A stretch of 14,060 nt of DNA from Rathayibacter_A sp036510655 (GCA_036510655.1 DATCDQ010000011.1:1-14060); one strand, 5' to 3'; shown: positions 1 through 7,390, counted from the stretch's first letter. The notes: generated from the letters alone by a model not told the origin. Program-made: numbers and translations.

Positions 1-1296
1 GAACTCGAGTCCGCGATTGCGGCCGCGGATGCAGCGCACCGCACCTGGTCGCGTTCGAGCACCGTCGCCGAGCGCGCCGCGCTGATTCGCCGCGTCAGCG
101 AGTTGCACCTGGAACGTCGGCAGGAACTAGCCGAGATCATCGTGCGCGAGATGGGCAAGCCGATCGAACAGGCGCTCGGCGAGGTCGACTTCAGCGCGGA
201 CATCTACGGCTATTACGCCGACAACGCCGAAGCGTTGCTGCGCGATGAGCCGATCGCACTCCTAGCCGGAGACGGCTCGGCGCTGATCCGCCGCTCCTCA
301 CTCGGCGTTCTGCTGGGCGTGATGCCCTGGAACTTCCCCTACTACCAGGTCGCCCGCTTCGCCGGCCCGAACCTGGTCATCGGCAACACCATCCTGCTCA
401 AGCACGCCGAGCAGTGCCCTGAGTCGGCCGCGGCGATCGAGCAGCTCTTCCACGATGCAGGCTTCCCGACCGGTGCGTACACGAACATCTACGCGTCGCA
501 CGATCAGATCGCGACCGTCATCGCCGACAAGCGCGTTCAGGGCGTTTCGCTCACCGGCTCGGAGCGAGCAGGCGCAATCGTTGCCGAGATCGCCGGCCGC
601 AACCTGAAGAAGGTCGTGCTGGAACTCGGCGGCTCAGACCCGTTCATCCTGCTCTCCACGAACGACCTCGACGCGACAGTCGAGTCTGCAGTGGCCTCCC
701 GGCTCGACAATAATGGGCAGTCCTGCAACGCGGCCAAGCGGTTCATCGTCGCAGACGACCTGTATGAGCCCTTCCTCGAGAAATTTGCGGCGGCAATGTC
801 AGCGCTCAAGCTCGGTGATCCGTCGACGGAGGGCACCGATCTCGGCCCGCTCTCCTCTGCGAAGGCAACGGAAACGCTGACCGAGCAAGTCTCGCGTGCG
901 GTCGCCCAGGGGGCGACGCTCGTCACCGGAGGCACCGCGGAGGGTAACTTCTATGCCGGCACGGTGCTGACGGATGTCAAGCCCGGCTCGGATGCCTTCC
1001 ACGAGGAGTTCTTCGGCCCAGTCGCGCAGGTCTTCCGCGTCGCCGACGAGGCAGCAGCGATCGCGCTGGCCAACAACACGCCGTTCGGCCTCGGCTCGTA
1101 CGTCTTCACGACGGACCCGGATCAGGCGCTCCGAGTCGCAGACGGCATCGAGGCGGGGATGGTCTTCGTCAACGTCGTCGGTGCCGATGGCGCCGAGTTG
1201 CCCTTCGGCGGCGTCAAGCGAAGCGGTTCCGGCCGCGAGCTCGGCCGCTTCGGTGCAGACGAATTCGTCAACAAGAAGATGATCCGCATCGGCTGA
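1..1296 (+). CDS. Succinate-semialdehyde dehydrogenase-type aldehyde dehydrogenase (5' end outside window)
   Basis: The frame is open from the first base, so the gene starts upstream of the window; a TTG at 103 is internal and not the likely start. The 431 visible residues cover nearly all of an ALDH (usually 450-490 aa). Seen: the PWNFP cofactor-site motif (visible residues 109-113), catalytic Glu208 in VVLELGGSDPF, catalytic Cys242 in GQSCNAAKR (the 34-residue Glu-Cys spacing expected of the superfamily), EEFFGPV and PFGGVKRSGSGRELG near the C-terminus. The PWNFPxxQVxR...LLKHA context resembles the YneI/GabD1 branch, which oxidises succinate semialdehyde to succinate with NAD(P)+ in the cytoplasm (GABA or putrescine catabolism, or a 2-oxoglutarate bypass). 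The substrate is inferred from family resemblance only. The gene looks intact and is convergent with the DUF1801 gene. Confidence 0.9.
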   Translation, partial: ELESAIAAADAAHRTWSRSSTVAERAALIRRVSELHLERRQELAEIIVREMGKPIEQALGEVDFSADIYGYYADNAEALLRDEPIALLAGDGSALIRRSSLGVLLGVMPWNFPYYQVARFAGPNLVIGNTILLKHAEQCPESAAAIEQLFHDAGFPTGAYTNIYASHDQIATVIADKRVQGVSLTGSERAGAIVAEIAGRNLKKVVLELGGSDPFILLSTNDLDATVESAVASRLDNNGQSCNAAKRFIVADDLYEPFLEKFAAAMSALKLGDPSTEGTDLGPLSSAKATETLTEQVSRAVAQGATLVTGGTAEGNFYAGTVLTDVKPGSDAFHEEFFGPVAQVFRVADEAAAIALANNTPFGLGSYVFTTDPDQALRVADGIEAGMVFVNVVGADGAELPFGGVKRSGSGRELGRFGADEFVNKKMIRIG

Positions 1297-1369
1297 CGCT
1301 GCGCGTGCGCCTGCGCCTGCGCACTGGCAGGGACGGCACGTAACGCTGGCCCGGAGTCTTCACGATAGA

Positions 1370-1397
1370 CCGGACCGGATAGCGCTATCCAGTCCGG
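1370..1397. terminator. 28-bp palindrome in convergent spacer, possible bidirectional terminator
   Basis: A perfect 14-bp palindrome GGATAGCGCTATCC (1377-1390) is extended outward by CCGGAC (1370-1375) and GTCCGG (1392-1397), with one C/A mismatch on each side. It lies 73 bp after the ALDH stop, in the spacer between two convergent genes. There is no T-tract on either strand, so factor-independent termination is uncertain. A protein-binding site is the alternative. Confidence 0.4.
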
Positions 1398-1432
1398 GAT
1401 AGCGTTGAAACTCCGGGCTTGCGTCAAGCCAT

Positions 1433-1488
1433 TTTCACGACGCCCTGACCACAAGTCGACTTTCACGACGCCCCGACCACAAGTCAAC
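1433..1488. repeat. Two tandem copies of a 28-bp unit
   Basis: The unit at 1433-1460 is repeated directly at 1461-1488 with only two differences (unit positions 14 and 26). The unit begins TTTCACGACGCC and ends CACAAGTCRAC; the junction creates the palindrome AAGTCGACTT (1453-1462). It lies in the non-coding spacer between the convergent ALDH and DUF1801 genes. No function is evident. Confidence 0.75.
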
Positions 1489-1571
1489 GGCGCCAGAAGG
1501 CAATGCCATCCTGGTCGCCGAGAAGCCGCGCGCTGGAACGCGACCACCAGCTGCCGCCCTGAAAGGGGCGC

Positions 1572-1937
1572 TCAGCGCGTGCGCCGCGCCGACATCTCTT
1601 CGATCTCGGCGCGGCGCAGCGTCACGATGCGGCGCAGCACCGCTTCGGGCAGCTGCCGGTCCGCAGAATAATGGATGCTGCCCGTCGTCGTCTCAAAACC
1701 GGGCACGTCATCGACTACGGCGTGGATCACGTTTCCGCTGTAGGGGTACAGCGACAAAAAGTTCTTGGCACGCAGACTCGCAATGAGGCCCTTGCTCCGG
1801 TACAGCAGGGCAGCCATGGCATAACTCAGGCCCTCTTCTGCCTCTGGGATGATGTCGCGTGCGATCGAATAGACGCGTTCGAGCGCATCACGATCGGGCC
1901 CATCGATGGTCTCCAGGTACTCGCTGACGGCGCCCAT
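1572..1937 (-). CDS. DUF1801 (YdhG-like) family protein
   Basis: The product is 121 aa and small, soluble and single-domain, with no signal peptide or membrane segment. The N-terminal part (VSEYLETIDGPDRDALERVYSIARDIIPEAEEGLSYAMAALLYRSKG) followed by a conserved FLSLYPYSG-type strand and an alternating C-terminal helix fits the DUF1801/YdhG fold, whose members are sometimes called iron chaperone or frataxin-like. The biochemical role is not established and I do not assign one. The ATG at 1935-1937 has no Shine-Dalgarno, but a TAGTCT -10-like hexamer lies 6 nt upstream, so a leaderless transcript is plausible. It is divergent from the phosphatase gene with a 41-bp spacer and convergent with the ALDH gene. 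It is full length for the family, with no sign of damage. Confidence 0.8.
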   Translation of the reverse strand: MGAVSEYLETIDGPDRDALERVYSIARDIIPEAEEGLSYAMAALLYRSKGLIASLRAKNFLSLYPYSGNVIHAVVDDVPGFETTTGSIHYSADRQLPEAVLRRIVTLRRAEIEEMSARRTR

Positions 1938-1978
1938 GCTGTGAGACTACTCGTGCGTGATCCGTTACGCTCGTCCAG
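1938..1978. promoter_or_regulatory. Divergent spacer with two candidate leaderless promoters
   Basis: Reading left, TAGTCT (1944-1949, complement) ends 6 nt before the ATG of the DUF1801 gene. Reading right, TACGCT (1966-1971) ends 7 nt before the ATG of the phosphatase gene. Both fit the TANNNT -10 element of actinobacterial leaderless transcripts, placing transcription starts at or next to the start codons. No good -35 is visible for either. Each -10 sits about where the other promoter's -35 would be, so the two may interfere with each other. This is inferred from spacing only. Confidence 0.4.
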
Positions 1979-2758
1979 ATGATTTCGTCCTCTGGCTCGC
2001 AGCTGCGCTCGCCGCACCTGCGCTCGCCGCACCGGCCGGATCGCACGCTCGGTGTCGACGGGCTAGTCAATGCCCGCGACCTCGGCGGGCTGCGCCGCAG
2101 CGACGGGTCGACCACACCGCGCGGCGCGTTCTACCGTTCGGAGAACATCGACTCGGTCACGCCGGCGGGCTGGGAGCAACTGCGGGAGACCGGCATCCGC
2201 TCTGTCGTCGATCTGCGCCAGCCGGATGAGCGTGCTCGCGACACACAGGCGCGCCCCGACTGGCTGACGACGCTTGAGGTCGACCTCGACGGGTTGGAGA
2301 ACCGCGCATTCTGGCAAGACTATTGGGACAACGGCCTGGTCGGCACCGCGCTCTACTTCCTGCCGCACCTGCGGGCACTACCAGAACGCAGCGGTTCCGT
2401 ACTTCGGGCACTGGCGGATGCCCCGCCCGGCGGCGTGCTCTTCCACTGCATGGGCGGGCGGGATCGCACCGGTCAGATCGCCATGTTGCTGCTCGCGGCC
2501 GCAGACGTCGAGGCGAAAGAGATCGTCGACGACTACCTGGAGACGGTGCGTCTCGGTGAGGTGCGCGCAGCATCCGGTGGTTGGGAGAACGCCGAGCCAC
2601 GAATCGAGGCGTTCTGCGTCGCGCACGGCACGACGACGGAGGGCGCATTCCGCGACGCGCTGGCCGGCCTGGACCTGCCTGCGTTCTTTGCGGCCGCCAG
2701 GCTGGATGCTGAGACGATCACCTCTGCGCGCACGTGGCGCGGCGCGCTGCCCGCGTGA
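1979..2758 (+). CDS. PtpB-like protein tyrosine/lipid phosphatase
   Basis: The product is 259 aa and resembles the Y_phosphatase3 family (Mycobacterium tuberculosis PtpB type). The signature loop is HCMGGRDRTGQI, giving a CX5R active site with nucleophile Cys157 and phosphate-binding Arg163, followed by the RTG typical of this family. The N-terminal VNARDLGGL, RGAFYRSENI and VVDLRQPDE segments match the family's conserved first half. Members hydrolyse phosphotyrosine, and some also phosphoserine/threonine or phosphoinositides. There is no signal peptide, so it is presumably cytosolic unless released by a non-classical route. The ATG at 1979 lacks a Shine-Dalgarno and may be leaderless. The first 20 residues are poorly conserved and contain a duplicated LRSPH, so a later start cannot be excluded. 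The gene ends 26 bp from the convergent ABC exporter gene. Confidence 0.85.
   Translation: MISSSGSQLRSPHLRSPHRPDRTLGVDGLVNARDLGGLRRSDGSTTPRGAFYRSENIDSVTPAGWEQLRETGIRSVVDLRQPDERARDTQARPDWLTTLEVDLDGLENRAFWQDYWDNGLVGTALYFLPHLRALPERSGSVLRALADAPPGGVLFHCMGGRDRTGQIAMLLLAAADVEAKEIVDDYLETVRLGEVRAASGGWENAEPRIEAFCVAHGTTTEGAFRDALAGLDLPAFFAAARLDAETITSARTWRGALPA
2003..2032 (+). repeat. 15-bp in-frame tandem duplication in phosphatase N-terminus
   Basis: CTGCGCTCGCCGCAC occurs twice, perfectly and head to tail (2003-2017 and 2018-2032), encoding LRSPH-LRSPH just before the conserved domain. The identical copies suggest a recent slippage event. Confidence 0.85.
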
Positions 2759-2784
2759 CCGCGACCCGCTCACAGCCCAGAACC

Positions 2785-5700
2785 CTACCGCGGCTCGCCG
2801 ACCGACGCGAACGCATCCCACATGGCTGCATAACGGCCGCCGCGCGCCAGCAACTCATCGTGCGAGCCGACTTCGGCGATCGTGCCGTGATCGAGCACGA
2901 TGATGCGGTCGGCAGCCTGCGCGGTCTGCAGCCGGTGCGCAATCACGACGGTCGCGCGGCCGCGGGCGACGCGCTGCATGGCGGCGGAGACGTGCCCCTC
3001 TGTGGCGAGGTCGAGGTTGGAGGTTGCCTCGTCCAGCAGTAACAGCACGGGGTCGACCAGTTCGGCGCGGGCGAGCGCGATCAGCTGCCGCTGGCCCGCC
3101 GACAGTGATCGGCCGCGCTCTGAGATCTCGTGCAGGTAACCACCGCCCAGCTCGGCAATGAAGTCGTGCGCTCCGACGGCGCGAGCGGCCGCCTCGACAA
3201 CCGCATCAGAGGCATCCGGTCGACCGTAGGCGATGTTGTCGCGGATGCTGCCCGTGAAAAGGAAGGCCTCCTGCGGCACATACCCCAGCTGCAAGCGGAA
3301 TGCGCGCAGGTCAAGCTCGCGCAGATCGAACTCACGCAAATCAGGCCCGCCCAGGTCCTGCCTGCGCACGTCGCGCCCGTCAACGTGCACCCGCCCGGAA
3401 TCCGGATCGTAGAAGCGTGCGAGCAGCTTCATCACTGTCGATTTTCCGGCGCCGGTCTCGCCGACCAATGCGACGGTTTCGCCGGGCTCGATCTGCAGGT
3501 CGATGCCTTTCAAAGCCTCCGGTGCGCGCGCGAATTGGGCATCGGCCGACAGAGCAAGGTGCGCGTCTCGAGGGCCGCGCAATTCGCCGGCGCCGATTCG
3601 CGGAGCATCCGACGGCACCGGATACGCGAAGTGCACGTCGTCGATCCCGATGCGGCCGGTGAGGCGGCCGGGATCGCGGGCGTCATCCCCCTCGGGGGTC
3701 AGCGACTCCAGCTGCATCAGGTCGGATATTCGCCGGACAGACACCCGGGTCTGCTGCCACGAGTCGAACACCTGCGAGAGCTGTTGAATCGGCGAGAAGA
3801 ACATATCGATGTAGAGCATGAACGCGATGAGCGCGCCGGTCGTGAGTTGCCCCGAGACGATGAGCGTCGCGCCAACGCCGAGCACAATCGCATCCGCGAC
3901 GCCGGAAAGAAACTGGACGAACGGAAAGTACACCGCCACGAGCCGCTGGGCTGCGACCCGGGATTCCAGGTAGCGATCGCCGAGTCCATGGAAGCGCTGC
4001 TCGGTCGCAGCCTCGTGTACGAACGCCTGCGACTCGCGCACGCCGGAGAGGCTCTCCTGAAAATCGGCGTTGACGATCGCGATGCGCTCCCGCGACAACT
4101 CGTACAGCCGCGCGGCCTTGCCACGGAAGATCATCGTCGCGATTGCCAACGGGATGACAACGGACAGCACCCACAAACCGAGTTCCGCATTGACCAATAC
4201 GAGGGTCACACCGACGCCGACGAACGTCACGATCGAGACGAGAGCGGAGAGCAGGCCGTTCTGAATCAGGGACTCGAACTGGTCGACATCCGTCGTCATC
4301 CGCGTCATGATGCGGCCGGCCATTTCGCGCTCGTAGTAGTCGAGCGACAGGCGCTGCAACTGAGCGAAGATCCGGATGCGCAGCGACAGCATCACCCGCT
4401 GCGCAACCCTCCCGGTGACGAACGTTTCGCCGATCTCGGTGAGCAAGTCGGCGAGGACCACCATCAGATAGATCCCAGATGCCGCGAACAGCACGGCAGC
4501 AGACCCCGTCGCGACGCCGTCGTCGATACCCGTCTTCACGAGCACCGGGCCGGCGAGACCGGCCAGGGCATCCAAAACGACGAGGATCAGCCCGATCAGC
4601 AGCGGGCGCCTGAATTCGCGGAGCACGCCGCCGAGCGTGAAGGTGCCTCTGTGCGCAGCCTCGGCGTCGAGGTCGACGGTCGGAAAGTCCTTGACCGGCG
4701 GCAGCGTGGCTACTTTTGCGAGGAGCTCCGGAGTCGGGGCGAGGCCAAGCCGCCAGCTTCCTCCCCCTCCGCCGCCACCGCCACCGAGACCCGGCCCGAG
4801 GCTCGGTGCGCCGACCGATCGGGATGCCGACCTCGGCGCGTCCCCGTCCGCACCGTTCCACGCCGACGCCGTCCTGCCGGCCGGTTCGCCGACTCGTGTG
4901 GCGAGCGATTCAATGCTGTCATCGGCTTCATCGTCGAGGTCATCGCCGAGCCCGGACAGCAGCAGGCGGTACGCGGCGTTGCGTTCCATGAGCTCGTCAT
5001 GACCGCCCGAGTCGACCGCCACACCGTGATCCAGCAGCACGATCCGGTCGGCGAGTTGCAGCGTGGACTGCCGGTGCGCGACGAGTAGGAGCGTGCGTTC
5101 CGCCAGCACGTCGCGCAGTGCATCGTGAATGTGCTCTTCCGTCTTGGCGTCGATCGCGCTCGTCGCATCGTCTAGAACCAGGATGCGCGGGCTCTTCAGG
5201 ATGGCGCGCGCGAGCGCGATGCGCTGACGCTGCCCGCCGGAGAGGCTCAGTCCGCGCTCACCGACGACGGTCTTGTACCCGTGTGGCAGCGCGTCGATGA
5301 ACTCGTGAGCCTGTGCCGCGCGAGCAGCTGCCTCGATGTCGGCATCGCTCGCATCCGGCCGGCCGTATGCGATGTTGGATCGCACCGAATCCGAGAACAG
5401 AAAGCTCTCCTCGAAAACCACGCCGATCTGCTGCCGCAGAGAGCGCCTCGTGAGGCCGCGCACATCGTGGCCGTCGACCAGCACGGCGCCGGACTGTGGA
5501 TCATAGAATCGCGAGACGAGCATGGCCACAGTGGACTTGCCGCTGCCGCTGGAGCCTACCAGCGCAACCCGTTCGCCTTGCGCGATGTGCAGGTTGAAGC
5601 CGCTGGCCACACCACCCAACGCCTGCGAACCCCCGTCGTAGGCGAAGTGCACGTCGGCGAACTCGATCTCGGCACCGCGCATCGCGGGCTGACCGGCAGA

Positions 5701-6819
5701 ACGGCCGTCGGACGACGGATCGACCGCGCCCGGCAGATCGACCGCGATCGGAAGATCGACCGCGCCCGGCGCATCCGTTATCGCAGGAGTGAGGTCGAGC
5801 AGCTGGAAGATCCGGTCGACGCCGGCTCGCGCCTGTTGCCCGATCGTCAGGATGCCGGCAAGCTGCCGTGCCGGCGCCATCAGTTGAGCGACGTACGCGG
5901 AAAATGCGAGGAAGGTACCGAGCGTGATCGCGTTGTTGAGTGCAAGCCAGCCGCCGAGCGCGAGGATCGCGACCTGGCCGATGGCCGGCACCGCCTCAAG
6001 CAACGGCTGAAAGCGGGACTGGATGCGCACCGCACGCATTTGCGACCCGTACAACACACCAGCGGATGCCGCGAGCCGCTCGAGTTCGCGCCGCTCCTGC
6101 CCGAACGCCTTCACGACGCGCACACCGCCGACGTCCTCGTCGACGATCTGGGCCAGATCACCTTCGCGCTGCTGGCCGTCCCACGATGCGGGGAACACGC
6201 GGGTGCGCATCCGATACGAGATTACGAGCAGAGCGGGCACGATCACGAGGCTGACGAGGGCGAGCAGTGGGGACAAGAACAGCATCACCACCAGCGACAG
6301 GACGAGCATGATCACGTTGCCGCTGACGATCGGCAGGAAGCTCAGGAGCATCTGAACGAGTGTCGAGTCGGAGTTGGCGCGTGCGACGAGCTGGCCGGTG
6401 GGCATCCGATCGAGGTTGGTGAGGTCCATCGCCTGCAAGTGATCGTGCATGTCATTGCGCAGATCGGTCTGCACTTCGAGGGCGACGCGGCCGCCCCGAT
6501 ACCGCCGCAGGTAGGCGAATCCGAAGGCCGCCGCTGACAGCGCGATGAGCAAAAGCAGCCACGGCCAGAGCTGTTGCGTCTTCGCCACGACAACGCCGTC
6601 GACGATCTGCCGAGCGACCAGCGGGGTCAGCGTCTGGCAGGTGCTGCCGAGAATCGCGGCGCCCAGCGCGATCACGAGATTGCGCCGGTGTCGCAGCATG
6701 TAGCGCCAGAGCCGGCGCACCCAGCCGGGTCCGTCTGCTGAGGGTCGATCCGTTGTCGGCTGGGTTGCGCTCGGCTGGGTTGCGCTCGGCTGATTTGCTG
6801 TCGGCCGGGTCGCGCTCAT
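2785..6819 (-). CDS. Fused heterodimer-type ABC multidrug exporter (TMD-NBD-TMD-NBD)
   Basis: One chain of 1344 aa carries two exporter halves: TMD1 (about 35-335), NBD1 (about 385-610), a disordered linker with a run of nine glycines near residue 680, TMD2 (about 735-1030) and NBD2 (about 1055-1335). NBD1 has Walker A GSSGSGKST (Lys428), signature LSGGQ (526-530), Walker B ending Asp550-Asp551 where the catalytic Glu is expected, a Glu in the Q-loop (VVFEESFLF) and His582. NBD2 has Walker A GETGAGKST (Lys1126), signature LSAGQ (1239-1243), Walker B Asp1263-Glu1264 and His1295. This pattern gives one catalytic and one degenerate ATP site, as in asymmetric heterodimeric exporters. The architecture recalls mycobacterial Rv0194, a fused drug exporter, though the substrate here is unknown. 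The start ATG overlaps the marR stop (ATGA, 6816-6819), implying coupled translation. Short tandem codon repeats occur at 3304-3363, 5718-5771 and 6758-6817. Confidence 0.93.
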   Translation of the reverse strand: MSATRPTANQPSATQPSATQPTTDRPSADGPGWVRRLWRYMLRHRRNLVIALGAAILGSTCQTLTPLVARQIVDGVVVAKTQQLWPWLLLLIALSAAAFGFAYLRRYRGGRVALEVQTDLRNDMHDHLQAMDLTNLDRMPTGQLVARANSDSTLVQMLLSFLPIVSGNVIMLVLSLVVMLFLSPLLALVSLVIVPALLVISYRMRTRVFPASWDGQQREGDLAQIVDEDVGGVRVVKAFGQERRELERLAASAGVLYGSQMRAVRIQSRFQPLLEAVPAIGQVAILALGGWLALNNAITLGTFLAFSAYVAQLMAPARQLAGILTIGQQARAGVDRIFQLLDLTPAITDAPGAVDLPIAVDLPGAVDPSSDGRSAGQPAMRGAEIEFADVHFAYDGGSQALGGVASGFNLHIAQGERVALVGSSGSGKSTVAMLVSRFYDPQSGAVLVDGHDVRGLTRRSLRQQIGVVFEESFLFSDSVRSNIAYGRPDASDADIEAAARAAQAHEFIDALPHGYKTVVGERGLSLSGGQRQRIALARAILKSPRILVLDDATSAIDAKTEEHIHDALRDVLAERTLLLVAHRQSTLQLADRIVLLDHGVAVDSGGHDELMERNAAYRLLLSGLGDDLDDEADDSIESLATRVGEPAGRTASAWNGADGDAPRSASRSVGAPSLGPGLGGGGGGGGGSWRLGLAPTPELLAKVATLPPVKDFPTVDLDAEAAHRGTFTLGGVLREFRRPLLIGLILVVLDALAGLAGPVLVKTGIDDGVATGSAAVLFAASGIYLMVVLADLLTEIGETFVTGRVAQRVMLSLRIRIFAQLQRLSLDYYEREMAGRIMTRMTTDVDQFESLIQNGLLSALVSIVTFVGVGVTLVLVNAELGLWVLSVVIPLAIATMIFRGKAARLYELSRERIAIVNADFQESLSGVRESQAFVHEAATEQRFHGLGDRYLESRVAAQRLVAVYFPFVQFLSGVADAIVLGVGATLIVSGQLTTGALIAFMLYIDMFFSPIQQLSQVFDSWQQTRVSVRRISDLMQLESLTPEGDDARDPGRLTGRIGIDDVHFAYPVPSDAPRIGAGELRGPRDAHLALSADAQFARAPEALKGIDLQIEPGETVALVGETGAGKSTVMKLLARFYDPDSGRVHVDGRDVRRQDLGGPDLREFDLRELDLRAFRLQLGYVPQEAFLFTGSIRDNIAYGRPDASDAVVEAAARAVGAHDFIAELGGGYLHEISERGRSLSAGQRQLIALARAELVDPVLLLLDEATSNLDLATEGHVSAAMQRVARGRATVVIAHRLQTAQAADRIIVLDHGTIAEVGSHDELLARGGRYAAMWDAFASVGEPR
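3304..3363 (-). repeat. Four 15-bp units encoding a pentapeptide-like DLR repeat in NBD2
   Basis: Four successive 15-bp units (3304-3318, 3319-3333, 3334-3348, 3349-3363) encode RQDLG, GPDLR, EFDLR and ELDLR at residues 1153-1172, between Walker A and the Q-loop of NBD2. Most exporters have only one such 'DLRxx' at this point, so about 15 residues appear to have been added by duplication. Confidence 0.75.
5718..5771 (-). repeat. Three 18-bp units in the TMD1-NBD1 linker
   Basis: Three 18-bp units beginning GATCGACCGCG lie head to tail (5718-5735, 5736-5753, 5754-5771). On the coding strand they give the hexapeptide series around AVDLPIAVDLPGAVD at about residues 350-367, between TMD1 and the conserved start of NBD1. 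The differences are confined to a few bases per unit. Confidence 0.75.
6758..6817 (-). repeat. 15-bp minisatellite encoding the exporter N-terminus
   Basis: Four 15-bp units run from 6758 to 6817; the first two (6758-6772, 6773-6787) are identical (GGCTGGGTTGCGCTC) and the others are diverged. The last unit runs into the start codon. The product begins with a proline-every-fifth-residue tail (SATRP, TANQP, SATQP, SATQP, TTDRP, SADGP), which is presumably disordered and cytosolic. Confidence 0.8.
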
Positions 6820-7262
6820 TCGGCGGCCCGCTCGGTCATGACGGCTTCGATGGCACCGCCCAGATGCTCCAGTGCGGCGACGATGCCCGGGCCGTCTGGC
6901 GTGCGTGCGCAGAGCTGTTCGAGTCGCCGCATCATCGCCTCTTCGACCCGGTTGCGGATGTCCTCACCTGCGTCAGTCAAGGACAACGCGGATGCCCTCT
7001 GGTCACCCTCCACGCTGGACCGGCTCACGAACCTGCGCCGCTCGAGCGAGTCGATACCCGCGCTCACGGTCGGCTTTCCGACGGCAAGGCGAGCGGCCAG
7101 TCTGGTCGCGCGAGCTTCGCCGTCGGCGATGGCCGACAGCATCCGAAAGTCGGAAAGGCTCAACTCGCTTGAGGCGCGTTCCAAAACTCGACTCGCGCGG
7201 GTCAGCGCCTGAACGGCCGCCGCAAGCGCTACGCGGTCGGCCGTCAGCTGTGTTTCGCTCAT
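6816..7262 (-). CDS. MarR family transcriptional regulator
   Basis: The product is 148 aa, the normal size for MarR. A central winged helix-turn-helix spans roughly residues 34-100: LSLSDFRMLSAIADGE, then the recognition helix region LAVGKPTVSAGIDSLERRRFV, then a wing with the conserved GDQRA (DxR) motif. N- and C-terminal helices would form the dimer interface. It is the first gene of a two-gene unit whose second gene is the ABC exporter (4-bp overlap), so it most likely represses both and is released by a ligand, possibly an exporter substrate. A 7-5-7 inverted repeat at 7281-7299 lies 18 bp upstream. GGAAGG abuts the ATG with no spacing, too close for a normal ribosome site; a TAACGT -10 6 nt upstream suggests a leaderless start. 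Confidence 0.9.
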   Translation of the reverse strand: MSETQLTADRVALAAAVQALTRASRVLERASSELSLSDFRMLSAIADGEARATRLAARLAVGKPTVSAGIDSLERRRFVSRSSVEGDQRASALSLTDAGEDIRNRVEEAMMRRLEQLCARTPDGPGIVAALEHLGGAIEAVMTERAAE

Positions 7263-7268
7263 CCTTCC

Positions 7269-7274
7269 ACGTTA
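7269..7274 (-). promoter_or_regulatory. Candidate -10 element of marR-exporter transcript
   Basis: TAACGT on the minus strand ends 6 nt before the marR ATG, matching TANNNT with transcription starting at or near the A of the ATG. The inverted repeat at 7281-7299 would then occupy the spacer/-35 zone. The -35 itself is weak. Confidence 0.4.
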
Positions 7275-7280
7275 GCAAAC

Positions 7281-7299
7281 TAGTTCGCCGATCGAACTA
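7281..7299. promoter_or_regulatory. Probable MarR operator (7-5-7 inverted repeat)
   Basis: TAGTTCG (7281-7287), spacer CCGAT, CGAACTA (7293-7299): perfect 7-bp arms, 13-bp centre spacing. MarR dimers typically bind AT-edged palindromes of this size over their own promoter. The site is 18 bp upstream of marR and stands out in an otherwise G+C-rich region. Confidence 0.65.
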
Positions 7300-7320
7300 T
7301 CGAATTTGTGGCCGGCGCTT

Positions 7321-7390
7321 CGCCCGCGTGCTCCCGCGTCCGCCCGCGTGAGCACGCATGAGCCCGCGTGAGCCCGCGCTCGCCCGCATT
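7321..7390. repeat. 10-bp minisatellite, seven units
   Basis: Seven consecutive 10-bp units with consensus MGCCCGCGTG run from 7321 to 7390 (for example CGCCCGCGTG, AGCACGCATG, AGCCCGCGTG). The third unit is identical to the first, and no unit differs from consensus at more than a few bases. The 10-bp period is not codon-like, and the array lies in the non-coding spacer upstream of marR, immediately before the first 65-bp palindrome. Confidence 0.7.

Noticed and set aside
1551..1570. Terminator after the DUF1801 gene (CGCCC/GGGCG stem)
   Set aside because: A stem of only 5 bp with no T-tract; too weak to annotate in GC-rich sequence.
3130..5088. Long open frame on the + strand (652 codons) opposite the ABC exporter
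   Set aside because: It lies entirely antisense to a gene with all ABC motifs. Its translation is rich in R, H and Q with no recognisable domain, as expected of the complementary frame in GC-rich DNA.
5281..6537. Second long + strand frame (418 codons) opposite the exporter
   Set aside because: Same reason: antisense to the first transmembrane and ATPase domains, with no motif or ribosome site of its own.
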